This document shows, in pieces, positions 17,682 through 30,159 of a stretch of DNA of 64,000 nucleotides (positions within the stretch are counted from its first letter, which is position 1; the number at the start of each line of letters is the position of its first letter). The stretch is from the NCBI GenBank assembly GCA_016217735.1, contig JACRGQ010000003.1, positions 1 to 64,000 on the forward strand, in the 5' to 3' direction. The DNA is from Nitrospinota bacterium (GTDB lineage Bacteria > Nitrospinota_A > UBA7883 > JACRGQ01). The notes beneath the pieces were generated by a model that worked only from the letters and a program-made list of their open reading frames with translations, was not told the origin of the DNA and ran no database searches. The position numbers and the translations under genes were made by a program.

Positions 17682-17709
17682 AATTTAAGGCCGCTTTTTT
17701 CACAAGCAA
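17682..17709 (-). promoter_or_regulatory. Sigma-70-like promoter of glnA
   Basis: On the minus strand, TTGCTT (17709-17704), a 16-base spacer and TAAATT (17687-17682) precede the glnA start by about 46 bases. Confidence 0.45.
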
Positions 17710-17748
17710 AATTATGCGATGGCTTGTTCTCCGGGATCACCCCTCCAT

Positions 17749-19396
<1,648 letters not shown>

Positions 19397-19409
19397 CTAA
19401 TCATTCATT

Positions 19410-19428
19410 ATGCCCATAAAATAGGCAT
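19410..19428. repeat. ATGCC-AT/ATAGGCAT hairpin in the glnB leader
   Basis: ATGCCCAT-AAA-ATAGGCAT (one C.A mismatch) lies in the presumed 5' leader of glnB. Relatives are at 19575-19605 and 26600-26626. Confidence 0.5.
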
Positions 19429-19483
19429 TTCCCACCCCTGCGGCCCCGGCCTTTGGCGTGAGCCGCAAACGCAACCCGTTAAG

Positions 19484-19500
19484 AAGCAATTAGCGGACCA
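19484..19500 (-). promoter_or_regulatory. Sigma-54 promoter upstream of glnB-amtB
   Basis: On the minus strand TGGTCCGCTAATTGCTT has the required GG (19499-19498) and GC (19487-19486) separated by exactly 10 bases. The predicted start, near 19474, gives a leader of about 90 bases. Nitrogen control of glnB-amtB by RpoN and NtrC is the usual arrangement; I could not find a convincing NtrC site. Confidence 0.65.
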
Positions 19501-19574
19501 TTATTAACCGGTTGAGAACAGGCGCTCTTTACCGCCAACATCGGCTGTTTGCCTGGTTTTTAGGAATAAGGGGC

Positions 19575-19605
19575 GGTAAAATGCCTATCTTATAGGCATT
19601 TTACC
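19575..19605. repeat. Perfect 14-bp hairpin of the ATGCCTA family
   Basis: GGTAAAATGCCTAT (19575-19588), loop CTT, then ATAGGCATTTTACC (19592-19605). It lies in the 400-base spacer between glnB and the SPOR gene, which otherwise shows only the sigma-54 promoter and an extended -10 (TGT-TATACT, 19731-19739). Confidence 0.65.
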
Positions 19606-19783
19606 GAATCCGGACTTTTGGCGGCGGGGGGAAGGCAATTTCGCCAAAACCGGCGCCAAGAACAGGCCTCACCGCGCGCAATGCCGGGGGCGGATGCCGC
19701 GCCTTTATTGTATTTTGAATATGCAAATAGTGTTATACTCATCCCAATTAAACCATTATCAACCTTTTCGATGGGGGATGGGT

Positions 19784-20629
19784 ATGGCTGATAGCGAATA
19801 TAAGCCTGAAGAAGAAGGCTCGCTGGACGAGTTCGAAAAAGACGTGATCGCGAAGGAAAAGAAAAAATCCCAACGCAACGTCGCCATCAGCGCAGTGCTC
19901 TTGGTGGTGCTGGCGGGCGCCGGTTATTACTTCTACTCCACCATGTTTGGCGCACCTGAAGCGCCGCCCCCCCCCGTCGTAGCGCCCGCAATGACCCCCG
20001 CGCCGGAAGCCGCCGCTCCTGCCGCCACGCCGGCCGCTCCTGCCGCCGCTCCCGTTGCGCCGGTCAAGAAGGTCGAAGCAAAAAAAGAAGAACCGGCCAA
20101 GAAGACGGCCGCCACGGAAGCCAAAGCGGCGCCCGGAAAAACGGAAACCGCAAAACCGGCCCCCGCGGCGCCCGGCGCCTATACTCTGCAATTAGGGGTG
20201 TTTGTCGAGAAGGCGAACGCCGAAGCGCTGATCAAGCAGGCCGAAAAGCTTGGCTTTACTCCCGAAACGCTTGAGAAACCGGTCAACGTGAAAAGCATCG
20301 GCATCTATACCGGTTACTACCGCTACCGCGAATTGGCCGCCGAGGGAAGCGCGAAGCTTTCCAAAGACGGCTTTGCAAACCGGATAGTGCTGAAAGGACC
20401 CGGCAATTACACCGTTGAAGTCGGCACCTATAAAACCGACAAAGAAGCCGATGTGGTGGTGAAAAAACTGAACGCAAACGGTTATAAGGTTGATGTGGAT
20501 TACACCACCGTGAAAAAACCGGCCAGCGTGGTGCTTTTACGGAACATTGAAAGCGCCGACCGGGTGAAAGAGATAACCGATACCCTTAAGGGGAATAAAA
20601 TCGACTACGTGGTGCTTCGCAAGAAATAA
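19784..20629 (+). CDS. SPOR-domain cell-envelope protein
   Basis: A 281-residue bitopic protein: acidic cytoplasmic N-terminus, one membrane segment (about residues 32-54, NVAISAVLLVVLAGAGYYFY), a long Ala/Pro/Lys-rich linker (about 60-140) and two SPOR-like units (YTLQLGVFVEKANAEAL at about 146 and YTVEVGTYKTDKEADVV at about 220). SPOR domains bind denuded glycan at division septa. Start set at ATG 19784; ATG 19778 is also possible. The promoter TGT-TATACT lies about 40 bases upstream and a Rho-independent terminator follows. Confidence 0.85.
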   Translation: MADSEYKPEEEGSLDEFEKDVIAKEKKKSQRNVAISAVLLVVLAGAGYYFYSTMFGAPEAPPPPVVAPAMTPAPEAAAPAATPAAPAAAPVAPVKKVEAKKEEPAKKTAATEAKAAPGKTETAKPAPAAPGAYTLQLGVFVEKANAEALIKQAEKLGFTPETLEKPVNVKSIGIYTGYYRYRELAAEGSAKLSKDGFANRIVLKGPGNYTVEVGTYKTDKEADVVVKKLNANGYKVDVDYTTVKKPASVVLLRNIESADRVKEITDTLKGNKIDYVVLRKK

Positions 20630-20644
20630 GTTTTACGGACAAGA

Positions 20645-20680
20645 CCGGGGACGGCGGCTCAACACCCCGGCCCTTTTTTA
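20645..20680 (+). terminator. Rho-independent terminator after the SPOR gene
   Basis: CCGGGG (20645-20650) pairs with CCCCGG (20665-20670), followed by CCC and a run of seven T (20674-20680). Confidence 0.75.
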
Positions 20681-20688
20681 TTTCGTTT

Positions 20689-21690
20689 TCACGCCCCACG
20701 CTTGATGCGCCTGACGCGGGCGAGCGATTCTTTTATCCGCGCCAGCGGAATCTTTCCATCACGCGCCAGCCGCTCAAAAATATCGAGAAACCCCAGAATG
20801 TTTTCGTGGCTGTCGCGGACGAGGAGCATGTCGGCCCCGGCGTTCATCGCCAACCGTATCCGCTCTTCCATGCTGTAGTTGGCTTTCACCGCGTTCATGT
20901 TGAGGTCGTCGGTGACGATGATCCCCTTGTAGCCCAATTCTTTGCGCGCCACCGTTTGCAAAAACTTTTTCGAGAACGTCGCGGGCAGTTTCTTCTCCGC
21001 CTTTGTGAAATGAATGTGCGCGGTCATGAAAAAATCGGCTTTTTCCCGCGCCGCCATTTTGAACGGCAACAGCTCGCGCCGGCGCATCACGGCCAAAGGC
21101 GTGTCCATCGACGGGAGGTCGAGGTGCGAATCGACCGGCGTATCGCCATGGCCGGGGTAGTGCTTCGCCTGCGTGAAAAGTCCCCCCTTGCGCAGGGCGC
21201 GCAACGCCGTCCGGCCGCACGCCACCACCTCTTCCGTCCGCGCTGAAAACGCGCGGTCGCCGATGACCGGATTTTGCGGGTTGGTGTTGATATCCAGCAC
21301 CGGCGCCCAGGTGATATTGAACCCCGCCCCTTTCACCTTGCGGGCGAGCGCGGCGTAATTCTTTTCCACCGCCTTGATTCCCTTTTGCGCCAAAAGCATC
21401 GGCGCGGGATGCTCGCCGATAAGCGTTTTCAGGCGGCTGACCCTGCCCCCTTCTTCGTCCACGCTGATGAAGGGGATGAGGCCGGTATGTTTGACCGCCT
21501 CTTTCTTTATCCGGCCCGTGAACTCCTTAAGCGCCGCGAGCGTGGCGGGAACATTTTCACTGAAAAATATGAATCCGCCCGCCTTCCGCCCGGCGATGAG
21601 CTGTTCAACTTCCTTATTCCACCCATCGCCCGGGATTGAAAGGATGACCAACTGCCCAACGGCGGCGCGGACATCGAATCCTTTTTTCAT
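20689..21690 (-). CDS. nagZ: Beta-N-acetylhexosaminidase NagZ (GH3)
   Basis: Removes N-acetylglucosamine from anhydro-muropeptides in cell-wall recycling. The 333-residue single-domain protein has the NagZ catalytic loop KHYPGHGDTPVDSH (Asp/His dyad) and the nucleophile motif VTDDLNM. No signal peptide is seen, as expected for a cytoplasmic enzyme. It lies 7 bases after mrp. AnmK (58527) and the MurU-like nucleotidyltransferase (1302) elsewhere in the window would belong to the same recycling theme. Confidence 0.92.
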   Translation of the reverse strand: MKKGFDVRAAVGQLVILSIPGDGWNKEVEQLIAGRKAGGFIFFSENVPATLAALKEFTGRIKKEAVKHTGLIPFISVDEEGGRVSRLKTLIGEHPAPMLLAQKGIKAVEKNYAALARKVKGAGFNITWAPVLDINTNPQNPVIGDRAFSARTEEVVACGRTALRALRKGGLFTQAKHYPGHGDTPVDSHLDLPSMDTPLAVMRRRELLPFKMAAREKADFFMTAHIHFTKAEKKLPATFSKKFLQTVARKELGYKGIIVTDDLNMNAVKANYSMEERIRLAMNAGADMLLVRDSHENILGFLDIFERLARDGKIPLARIKESLARVRRIKRGA

Positions 21691-21697
21691 GCTCCGC

Positions 21698-22762
21698 TTA
21701 TCCCGCCTTTGTGACGGCGGCGTGGAGCTTATCGGCCAATTCCAAAAATATCTTCGCGATCGCGTTGTCGCCGGCGGCTATCGGATCGCCGCTGTCGCCG
21801 GTGGCGACGATCTTTCCCTCCAGCGGAATTTTCCCCAACAGCGGCACGCCCGCCCGGTCCGCCTCGCGCTGGCCGCCGCCGGAGCCGAAGATGTGCGATT
21901 CCCCCTTGCAGTGCGGGCAGATGAAGTAGCTCATGTTTTCGACGATGCCGAGCACCGGCGTGCCGGTCTGGTTGAACATATTCACGGCGCGCTCGGCGTC
22001 CTTCAGCGCAACATCTTGCGGCGTGGTGATGATCAGCGCGCCGGTGATCGGCACGCTCTGCACCAGCGAAAGCTGCACGTCGCCGGTTCCCGGCGGAAGA
22101 TCCATGATGAGGTAATCGAGGCCGCCCCAATCGACATCGTAAAAAAGCTGTTTCACCAGCCGCGCCACCAGCGGCCCGCGCCAGATCAACGGCGCGCCGC
22201 GCTCCATCAGCAGCCCCACCGTTACCACCCTGATGCCGAATTTCTCGGCCGGCTGCAGGCGGCCGCCCTCCCCCACCCGGTGCTGGCCGGACAGGCCGAG
22301 CATCGTGGGCGCCGAGGGGCCGTACACGTCGAGATCAAGCAGGCCGGTCTTGAACCCCTTTTTCGCCAATGCCACGGCGAGATTCACGCTGGCGGTCGAT
22401 TTACCCACCCCCCCCTTGCCGCTGGCGACCGGAATGAGATATTTCACCCCTTCGATGGGGCGCTTCGGCGGAAGTTCCTGTCCGGCGGGCTGTTTCGGCT
22501 TGTCCCCTTCAAAGACCACGCGGGCGGCGAGTCCCAATGGCCGCATCGCCGCCGCCACCGCGGCAACCAGCGCCTGCCGCGTGGCATCGTCGGCGTTGAG
22601 CCGCTTCATCTTTACTTCGATATCCTCGCCGTCCACGGAGAATTCCTCCACCATGTCGAGCGAGATAATGTCCTTGTCGAATCCCGGATACGCAACCGCG
22701 CCAAGTGCCGCGAGTATCCGCTCCTTCAGTTGGTCACCCGATTGATTGGACTGATTTGACAC
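21698..22762 (-). CDS. mrp: Mrp/ApbC iron-sulfur cluster carrier ATPase
   Basis: A 354-residue P-loop ATPase that moves [4Fe-4S] clusters to target enzymes. An N-terminal MIP18/DUF59 domain (about 10-85) is followed by the deviant Walker A SGKGGVGKST (about 114) and a CxxC in YFICPHCKG. Translation starts at GTG 22762 after GAGAGGG, inside the end of the upstream nfu gene (29-base overlap). Pairing with an Nfu-type scaffold supports a cluster assembly role, with aconitase a likely client. Confidence 0.92.
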   Translation of the reverse strand: MSNQSNQSGDQLKERILAALGAVAYPGFDKDIISLDMVEEFSVDGEDIEVKMKRLNADDATRQALVAAVAAAMRPLGLAARVVFEGDKPKQPAGQELPPKRPIEGVKYLIPVASGKGGVGKSTASVNLAVALAKKGFKTGLLDLDVYGPSAPTMLGLSGQHRVGEGGRLQPAEKFGIRVVTVGLLMERGAPLIWRGPLVARLVKQLFYDVDWGGLDYLIMDLPPGTGDVQLSLVQSVPITGALIITTPQDVALKDAERAVNMFNQTGTPVLGIVENMSYFICPHCKGESHIFGSGGGQREADRAGVPLLGKIPLEGKIVATGDSGDPIAAGDNAIAKIFLELADKLHAAVTKAG

Positions 22763-22958
22763 CTGGCACCCTCTCCTTGATGGTTTTTTCTATTCCCTGA
22801 CGCAATGTAATTCCCGCACTGGGGCAGCCGGAGCAGGCTCCTTTCAGCTTCACCAGCACCACGCCTTCGGCGTTCACGCCGACAAGCTCCACATCGCCGC
22901 CGTCGCGGCGGAGCATCGGCCGCACCTCTTCAAGGGCCTTTTCGATTAGTTCCTTCAT
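22734..22958 (-). CDS. NifU C-terminal-type (Nfu) iron-sulfur scaffold
   Basis: A 74-residue Nfu domain with the cluster-binding CxxC in GACSGCPSAG, standing alone without the NifU N-terminal or ferredoxin-like domains. It probably hands clusters to Mrp, whose gene overlaps it. A preceding AGGAGT sequence provides a ribosome site. Confidence 0.92.
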   Translation of the reverse strand: MKELIEKALEEVRPMLRRDGGDVELVGVNAEGVVLVKLKGACSGCPSAGITLRQGIEKTIKERVPGVKSVQSIG

Positions 22959-23029
22959 CGTTGCACTCCTGTAATTCAGCGTAAGATACCCGGCAACTTT
23001 AGACTATGATTTTTGTCGCTGAAACTCAA

Positions 23030-23160
23030 GGTGGGTACCCACCAAAAAAAAGCGGGACGTTTGGCAACGCCCCGCCGCGCTTGTACCCAATATGGCCTAC
23101 AGGCCACATCCGGCGCGGCTTGAAGATTAGTTCCGCGCCTCCCGAATTGGGGTCCCCACC
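23030..23160. repeat. Modular hairpin element A
   Basis: Between mdh and nfu. It opens with the 14-bp palindrome GGTGGGTACCCACC (23030-23043), contains TGGCCT-AC-AGGCCA (23093-23106) and a GTACCCAAT module (23083-23091), and closes with ATTGGGGTCCCCACC (23146-23160). The modules match those of the elements at 59664-59895 and 60918-61038. Confidence 0.7.
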
Positions 23161-23167
23161 AAAAGAA

Positions 23168-24121
<954 letters not shown>

Positions 24122-24160
24122 TCAAAACTTTTCCAAGCCCCGGATCATTTGGGTGGCAAT

Positions 24161-24463
24161 TTAATAGCTTCCTCCGGCCGGCCCGGATCCCTCTTCCTTC
24201 TTTACCGCAACGGCCGGCGTGGGTTCCGCGGGAGGCGTAATCTCCTGAACCGGCGGCGCAATTTGTTCACTGGCCGCGGGCGGCGTTACCCGCTTCGGGG
24301 CGGCCTTCTTGGCAGCCTGTTTCGGAGCTTTCTTGACGGCTTTTTTCACCGCCTTCTTAGCCGCTTTCTTGGGAGCTTTCCTGACGGCCTTTTTCACCGT
24401 CTTTCGTACCCCTTTCTTAACGACCTTCTTGACAGCCTTTTTCGCCTTCTTCTTTTTAGCCAT
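24161..24463 (-). CDS. Histone-H1-like Lys/Ala-rich protein
   Basis: A 100-residue, extremely basic protein. Residues 1-57 are built from KKAxKK-type repeats (KKAVKKAVKKAPKQAAKKA), then a Pro/Glu-rich tail (about 58-100). This resembles bacterial H1-like proteins and the basic tails of some HU proteins, which bind DNA without sequence preference. GGAGG lies about 10 bases before the ATG. It sits between aconitase and malate dehydrogenase, an unexpected position. Direct DNA binding is inferred from composition only. Confidence 0.75.
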   Translation of the reverse strand: MAKKKKAKKAVKKVVKKGVRKTVKKAVRKAPKKAAKKAVKKAVKKAPKQAAKKAAPKRVTPPAASEQIAPPVQEITPPAEPTPAVAVKKEEGSGPAGGSY

Positions 24464-24498
24464 AGAAAAATTGCCTCCGTTTATCCAATAAAGAAAGG

Positions 24499-26415
24499 TT
24501 ATTTCATCGTCTGGCGCGCAAGACCCAATGCGCCGCCGGCCCGAACCTGGTCTTTTTCGCGCGGGGCAAGCCCGTGCTTCACCGGAATGTCGATCCCTTT
24601 GCTTTCGTTGCGGAGCACGATGTTGTCGTTTTCGAGGGTGCCGGCGTTTATGGTCAGTTTGTCCCCCTGCGCGATCTTGTCATAATCCGCCTCGTTCACA
24701 AAGGTAAGCGGAAGAATGCCGAAGTTGATCAGGTTGGAGCGGTGGATGCGGGCGAAGCTCTTCACGACGACCGCCTTCACGCCCAGCGCCATCGGCGCCA
24801 GCGCCGCGTGCTCGCGCGAGGAACCCTGGCCGTAGTTCTGCCCGCCGACGATGAAACCGCCCCCCGCCGCCTTGGCGCGGTCATGGAACGTGGCGTCCAC
24901 CGGCGCGAAGACGTGCTTGGAGATTTCCGGGATGTTGGACCGCAACGGCAGTATCTTGGCGCCGGCCGGCATGATGTGGTCGGTGGTGATATTGTCCGGA
25001 ACCTTCAGCAGCACCGTGCCGGCGAGAACCGGCTGCAGCGGATGCGTTTCGGGCAGCGGCTTGATGTTCGGCCCGCGGACAATCTCGCCCGACTTTTTGG
25101 GCGGCTTGATCACCATGTTATCGTCCACGATGAAGGTCTTGGGCCAGTTGATCTTCGGCGAGTTTTTGCCCAGCTTGCGCGGGTCGGTGATTTCCCCGGT
25201 GAGGGCCGCCGCCACGCAGACTTCCGGCGACGCGAGGTACACCTGCGCGTCTTTGGTGCCGGAGCGCCCCACGAAGTTCCGGTTGAACGAGCGTACCGAA
25301 ACACCCGCCGAGTTCGGCGCGAAACCCATGCCGATGCAGGGGCCGCAACCCGATTCCAGCACGCGCGCGCCGGAGGCGATGATGTCGGCCAACGCGCCGT
25401 TCTTCGATATCATGTTGTACACCTGCTTGCTGCCGGGGGAGATGGCCATGGAAAGCCCCGGATGGATGGTCTTCCCCTTCAGCATCGCCGCCACCGTCAT
25501 CAAATCGCGGAACGAGGAGTTGGTACAGGAGCCGACGGCGACCTGCGAAACTTTAATCCCCTTGAGGTCCTTCACCTTCGCTACGTTATCGGGCAGGTGC
25601 GGCTGCGCAACCATCGGCTCCAGCGTGCCGAGGTCGATTTCCAGCGTTTCTTCGTATTTGCAGTCAGCATCGGCGGAGAGCGCCTTAAAATCCTTGCCGC
25701 GCTTTTGGGCGACAAGGAACTTCTTGGTCGTGTCGTCGGACGGGAATACCGAAGTGGTCGCGCCAAGTTCGGCCCCCATGTTGGTGATGGTGGCACGTTC
25801 CGGCACGGAGAGGGTCTTCACGCCGGGGCCGGAGTATTCGATAACCTTGTTGGTGCCCCCCTTGACGGTGAGGCGGCGGAGCACTTCGAGAATGACGTCC
25901 TTGGCGGAAACCCACGGTTTGAGCTTGCCGGTCAGCTTCACGTTGACCACGGCGGGCGAGGTGAGGAAAAACGGCTGGCCGGCCATCGCCAGCGCCACGT
26001 CGAGGCCGCCCGCGCCGATGGAGATCATGCCGATCCCCCCCTGCGTAGGGGTGTGGCTGTCGGAGCCGAGCAGCGTCTGCCCTGGCACGCCGAAACGCTC
26101 GAGATGCACCTGATGGCAAATGCCGTTGCCGGGGCGGGAGAACCAAATGCCGTGCTTGGCCGCGACCGACTGAAGATAGAGGTGGTCATCGGCGTTTTTG
26201 AAATCATCCTGAAGCATGTTGTGGTCGACGTAGGATACGGAAAGCTTTGTTTTTACTTTCGGCACTCCCATAGCCTCGAACTGCAAGTAGGCCATCGTGC
26301 CGGTGGCATCCTGCGTGAGCGTCTGGTCAATGCGAATGGCGATCGGCTTGCCCGCCGTCATTTCACCTTCAACCAGATGCGCTTTAAGAATTTTTTGGGT
26401 TAGATTGAAACCCAT
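24499..26415 (-). CDS. acn: Aconitate hydratase (Aquifex-type)
   Basis: Isomerises citrate to isocitrate through a [4Fe-4S] cluster. The 638-residue protein is shorter than AcnA or AcnB and matches the Aquifex-type aconitase family. Cluster ligands are in GSCTNSS and GCGPCIGMG, and the swivel domain carries QNYGQGSSREHAALAP. A strong GGGGGAGAA precedes the ATG. The 192-base upstream spacer includes TATACA and a GC hairpin. Confidence 0.93.
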   Translation of the reverse strand: MGFNLTQKILKAHLVEGEMTAGKPIAIRIDQTLTQDATGTMAYLQFEAMGVPKVKTKLSVSYVDHNMLQDDFKNADDHLYLQSVAAKHGIWFSRPGNGICHQVHLERFGVPGQTLLGSDSHTPTQGGIGMISIGAGGLDVALAMAGQPFFLTSPAVVNVKLTGKLKPWVSAKDVILEVLRRLTVKGGTNKVIEYSGPGVKTLSVPERATITNMGAELGATTSVFPSDDTTKKFLVAQKRGKDFKALSADADCKYEETLEIDLGTLEPMVAQPHLPDNVAKVKDLKGIKVSQVAVGSCTNSSFRDLMTVAAMLKGKTIHPGLSMAISPGSKQVYNMISKNGALADIIASGARVLESGCGPCIGMGFAPNSAGVSVRSFNRNFVGRSGTKDAQVYLASPEVCVAAALTGEITDPRKLGKNSPKINWPKTFIVDDNMVIKPPKKSGEIVRGPNIKPLPETHPLQPVLAGTVLLKVPDNITTDHIMPAGAKILPLRSNIPEISKHVFAPVDATFHDRAKAAGGGFIVGGQNYGQGSSREHAALAPMALGVKAVVVKSFARIHRSNLINFGILPLTFVNEADYDKIAQGDKLTINAGTLENDNIVLRNESKGIDIPVKHGLAPREKDQVRAGGALGLARQTMK

Positions 26416-26599
26416 GTGCTTCTCCCCCTTTTATGTATAAAAACGGATTGCCATTTCGCTTAAGTTGACACCCCGCCGCCTCTCCATGCGGCGGCATCGA
26501 ACCCGCATACTCTACCAAAACATCATTTTAAAATAAACAAATAACGAGTCGCCGCGCAAAGCGTCTATTTGCACCACGGTACGGGGGCGGCACAGTCCA

Positions 26600-26626
26600 G
26601 ACAATGCCTATTTTTTAGGCATTGTC
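26600..26626. repeat. 11-bp hairpin spanning the end of the acetyltransferase gene
   Basis: GACAATGCCTA (26600-26610), loop of five T, TAGGCATTGTC (26616-26626). It encodes the last residues of the acetyltransferase (TMPKK) and its TAG stop, and belongs to the same ATGCCTA family as 19410 and 19575. Confidence 0.6.
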
Positions 26627-27096
26627 TCATACCGCCAAGCGTCTTTCTTTTTGCCGTAATAGTTTTTCAACAGACGGCCGCGCATGTAGCCGTGCTTTTC
26701 GTAGAAGGCGATGGCAGCTTCGTTTTCCACCGCCACTTGCAGCACGGCCTTCCGCGCGCCCCGCGCGGCAAGAGCCTGCTCCGCCATGCCGATCAAACGG
26801 CCGCCAAGGCCCCGGCGGCGGTATGGCCCAAGGATATCGATGGTGACGATACTCCCCTCCCCCCGCTTTTCCATCGCCGTCAGCACGAAGCCAACCATCG
26901 CCTCGCCGTCGAAAGCGCAAAAAGCGGGATCGCGCAAAACCAGCAGATGGTAGTAGATGAAGTCGATGGGATAGGCGATGTCCGGGTCGAAACAGATTTG
27001 GTCGATCTCCCACATCCGTTTGATGTCGGCGGATATGGCGGGACGGATGATGATCCCACCGCCAATTTCCCCCTCTCCAACGCCATTGCGGGCCAT
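26608..27096 (-). CDS. GNAT N-acetyltransferase (RimI-like)
   Basis: A 162-residue GNAT protein with acetyl-CoA binding motif RRRGLGGRLIG and a typical beta-bulge segment (AVENEAAIAFYEKHGY). RimI acetylates ribosomal protein S18; other small GNATs act on metabolites, so the name is provisional. The promoter-like TGA-TACTAT (27111-27103, minus strand) ends 6 bases before the ATG and there is no Shine-Dalgarno, so the message may be leaderless. The stop codon lies inside a hairpin repeat. Confidence 0.8.
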   Translation of the reverse strand: MARNGVGEGEIGGGIIIRPAISADIKRMWEIDQICFDPDIAYPIDFIYYHLLVLRDPAFCAFDGEAMVGFVLTAMEKRGEGSIVTIDILGPYRRRGLGGRLIGMAEQALAARGARKAVLQVAVENEAAIAFYEKHGYMRGRLLKNYYGKKKDAWRYETMPKK

Positions 27097-27149
27097 GCCC
27101 CGATAGTATCATGGCCGCGGCCGCGCATTGGCGCGCGGCGCCGCCAGCC

Positions 27150-27917
27150 TTACCCGGCGCGGGCGGCCACCGCGCAAACCACGCGCGCGGCCCCCTCTTT
27201 CTTCAGTGTACGGGCCGCCTCGCCCAGCGTGGCGCCGGTGGTCATGATGTCGTCCACCAGCAACAGAGCCTTGCCCGCCAGCCTTTCGGGGGAAGGGGCG
27301 GTAAAAGCATTTTTTATGTTCGTGCGCCGGTCGGCGCGGCTGAGCGAGAACTGCGGTTCGGTGAACCGCGCGCGGGCCAACAAGTCCGCCGCCACCGGCA
27401 CGCCGAACGTCTTCCCCACTTCGGCCGCCAGCAGCCACGACTGGTTATATCCCCGCCGAAAGAGCCGGCGGCGGTGCAATGGCACCGGGATCACAAAGTC
27501 GATCCCCTCCATCACCCCCGCGCGGTGCAACGCGGCGCAAAGCAGCGGCCCCAGCGCCCCGGCCAGCCGCGTTTTGCCGGCGAACTTGTAACGGTGGATA
27601 AGCTCGCGCGTTTTTCCCTCGTAGCGCAACGCCGCCACCGCCGCGTCAAACGGCGGGGGGGATATGCGGCAATCGCCGCAGAGCACAACCCCCGCCCCGG
27701 CCAGTTCCCCGTCGATCGGAGCGGCGCAACGGCGGCAGGCGTGGCGTCCGGCGGGGGAAAGCGCGGCGGCGCAGGCGGGACAGATATCGAAAACCCCGTC
27801 GCTAACGCGCGCCGCGCCGCAGGCAAGGCACACGGGGGGGAAAGCGGTTCGAACAACACGGCCAACCGCCGCCAGGGCGAACCGGCCCGCAAACGCCGCG
27901 AAGTCAGCGGCCCGCAA
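27150..27917 (-). CDS. ComF-family phosphoribosyltransferase-like protein
   Basis: About 255 residues. N-terminal zinc-finger cysteines (CLACGAA...CPAC, CRRC...CGDC) precede a PRTase domain with the PRPP loop LLLVDDIMTTGATLGE near the C-terminus. ComF proteins help single-stranded DNA uptake or processing in competent bacteria. The reading frame stays open far upstream into the PilZ gene; TTG 27917, 14 bases inside the PilZ stop and preceded by GGCGGA, is the most economical start, but this is uncertain. Confidence 0.75.
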   Translation of the reverse strand: MRAADFAAFAGRFALAAVGRVVRTAFPPVCLACGAARVSDGVFDICPACAAALSPAGRHACRRCAAPIDGELAGAGVVLCGDCRISPPPFDAAVAALRYEGKTRELIHRYKFAGKTRLAGALGPLLCAALHRAGVMEGIDFVIPVPLHRRRLFRRGYNQSWLLAAEVGKTFGVPVAADLLARARFTEPQFSLSRADRRTNIKNAFTAPSPERLAGKALLLVDDIMTTGATLGEAARTLKKEGAARVVCAVAARAG

Positions 27918-28587
27918 GGAAATCCGCCACGGCCCGCAACGATTGCTCCGAAGGCTTGTGAAATTCCAGCCCGCAGGTGAACAGTTTTCCTTTCCGGTCA
28001 ACTCTGCGGACGATGCAGAGCATCTCCAGATTTTTCTTTTTGCCGCCGGAAGAGACATTGATGAAGATGTTCACGCGATCCCCTTTTTCCAGCGGGAGGG
28101 AGGTCTCGAGCATCACCCCTTTTTCACTGATGTCCAGGATGGTGCCGATGCCGGCACGGTCGGCGGCCACCAGGGCATTTTCCTTGCGTTTGAGCACCAC
28201 CGGCGTGGTCACCCGCATAAAACGGCGGGCCTGCTTTCTGACGACCTCGGCTTCCGGCTCCATAGGGAAGGAAATGAGCAGATGGGGGATTTTCTTTTGC
28301 AGCAGTTTGATCCGGAAAATTACCGGTTTGCCTTTTTCGGGGATTGCCCGCAGGCGGCAAAGGTCGTAATCAACCGGTACGCGCACCAGCCCGTCGTCCG
28401 CATGGCGGACGCGGAACAGGATGTATTCCCCCAGACGCCAGTCGAGGATGTCCCCGCGATAACGATGGTCGTCGAACTCCAAATGAATCTCTTTGGCGTT
28501 GTTGAGCGCATCCGAGGAAAAAGCGATAAGTTTCTGGCGGGCTTCGTCCGTTTTGACGTCGGCTTTTCCGGTATCCGTTTCGGCCAT
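27904..28587 (-). CDS. PilZ-domain c-di-GMP receptor
   Basis: A 227-residue cytoplasmic protein. The C-terminal PilZ domain has both c-di-GMP motifs: RRFMR (residues 121-125, RxxxR) and DISEKG (152-157, DxSxxG). The N-terminal 110 residues resemble a YcgR-like flagellar brake domain in position, though identity is uncertain. GAGAGGG lies upstream of the ATG. It overlaps comF. It probably links c-di-GMP level to motility or surface behaviour. Confidence 0.85.
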   Translation of the reverse strand: MAETDTGKADVKTDEARQKLIAFSSDALNNAKEIHLEFDDHRYRGDILDWRLGEYILFRVRHADDGLVRVPVDYDLCRLRAIPEKGKPVIFRIKLLQKKIPHLLISFPMEPEAEVVRKQARRFMRVTTPVVLKRKENALVAADRAGIGTILDISEKGVMLETSLPLEKGDRVNIFINVSSGGKKKNLEMLCIVRRVDRKGKLFTCGLEFHKPSEQSLRAVADFLAGR

Positions 28588-28688
28588 ATCACACCGTTCC
28601 CTCTCCAAGGATTCATAAGCACAGTGCAATGCTTTACAGCCGTAGCATAACAGAAGGGGGCGCGGCAAACAAAGCGGCCGGGGGTAAA

Positions 28689-30159
<1,471 letters not shown>

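Noticed and set aside
17642-17748. Sigma-54 promoter for glnA
   Set aside because: No GG-N10-GC pair is found upstream; a TTGCTT-16-TAAATT promoter fits better.
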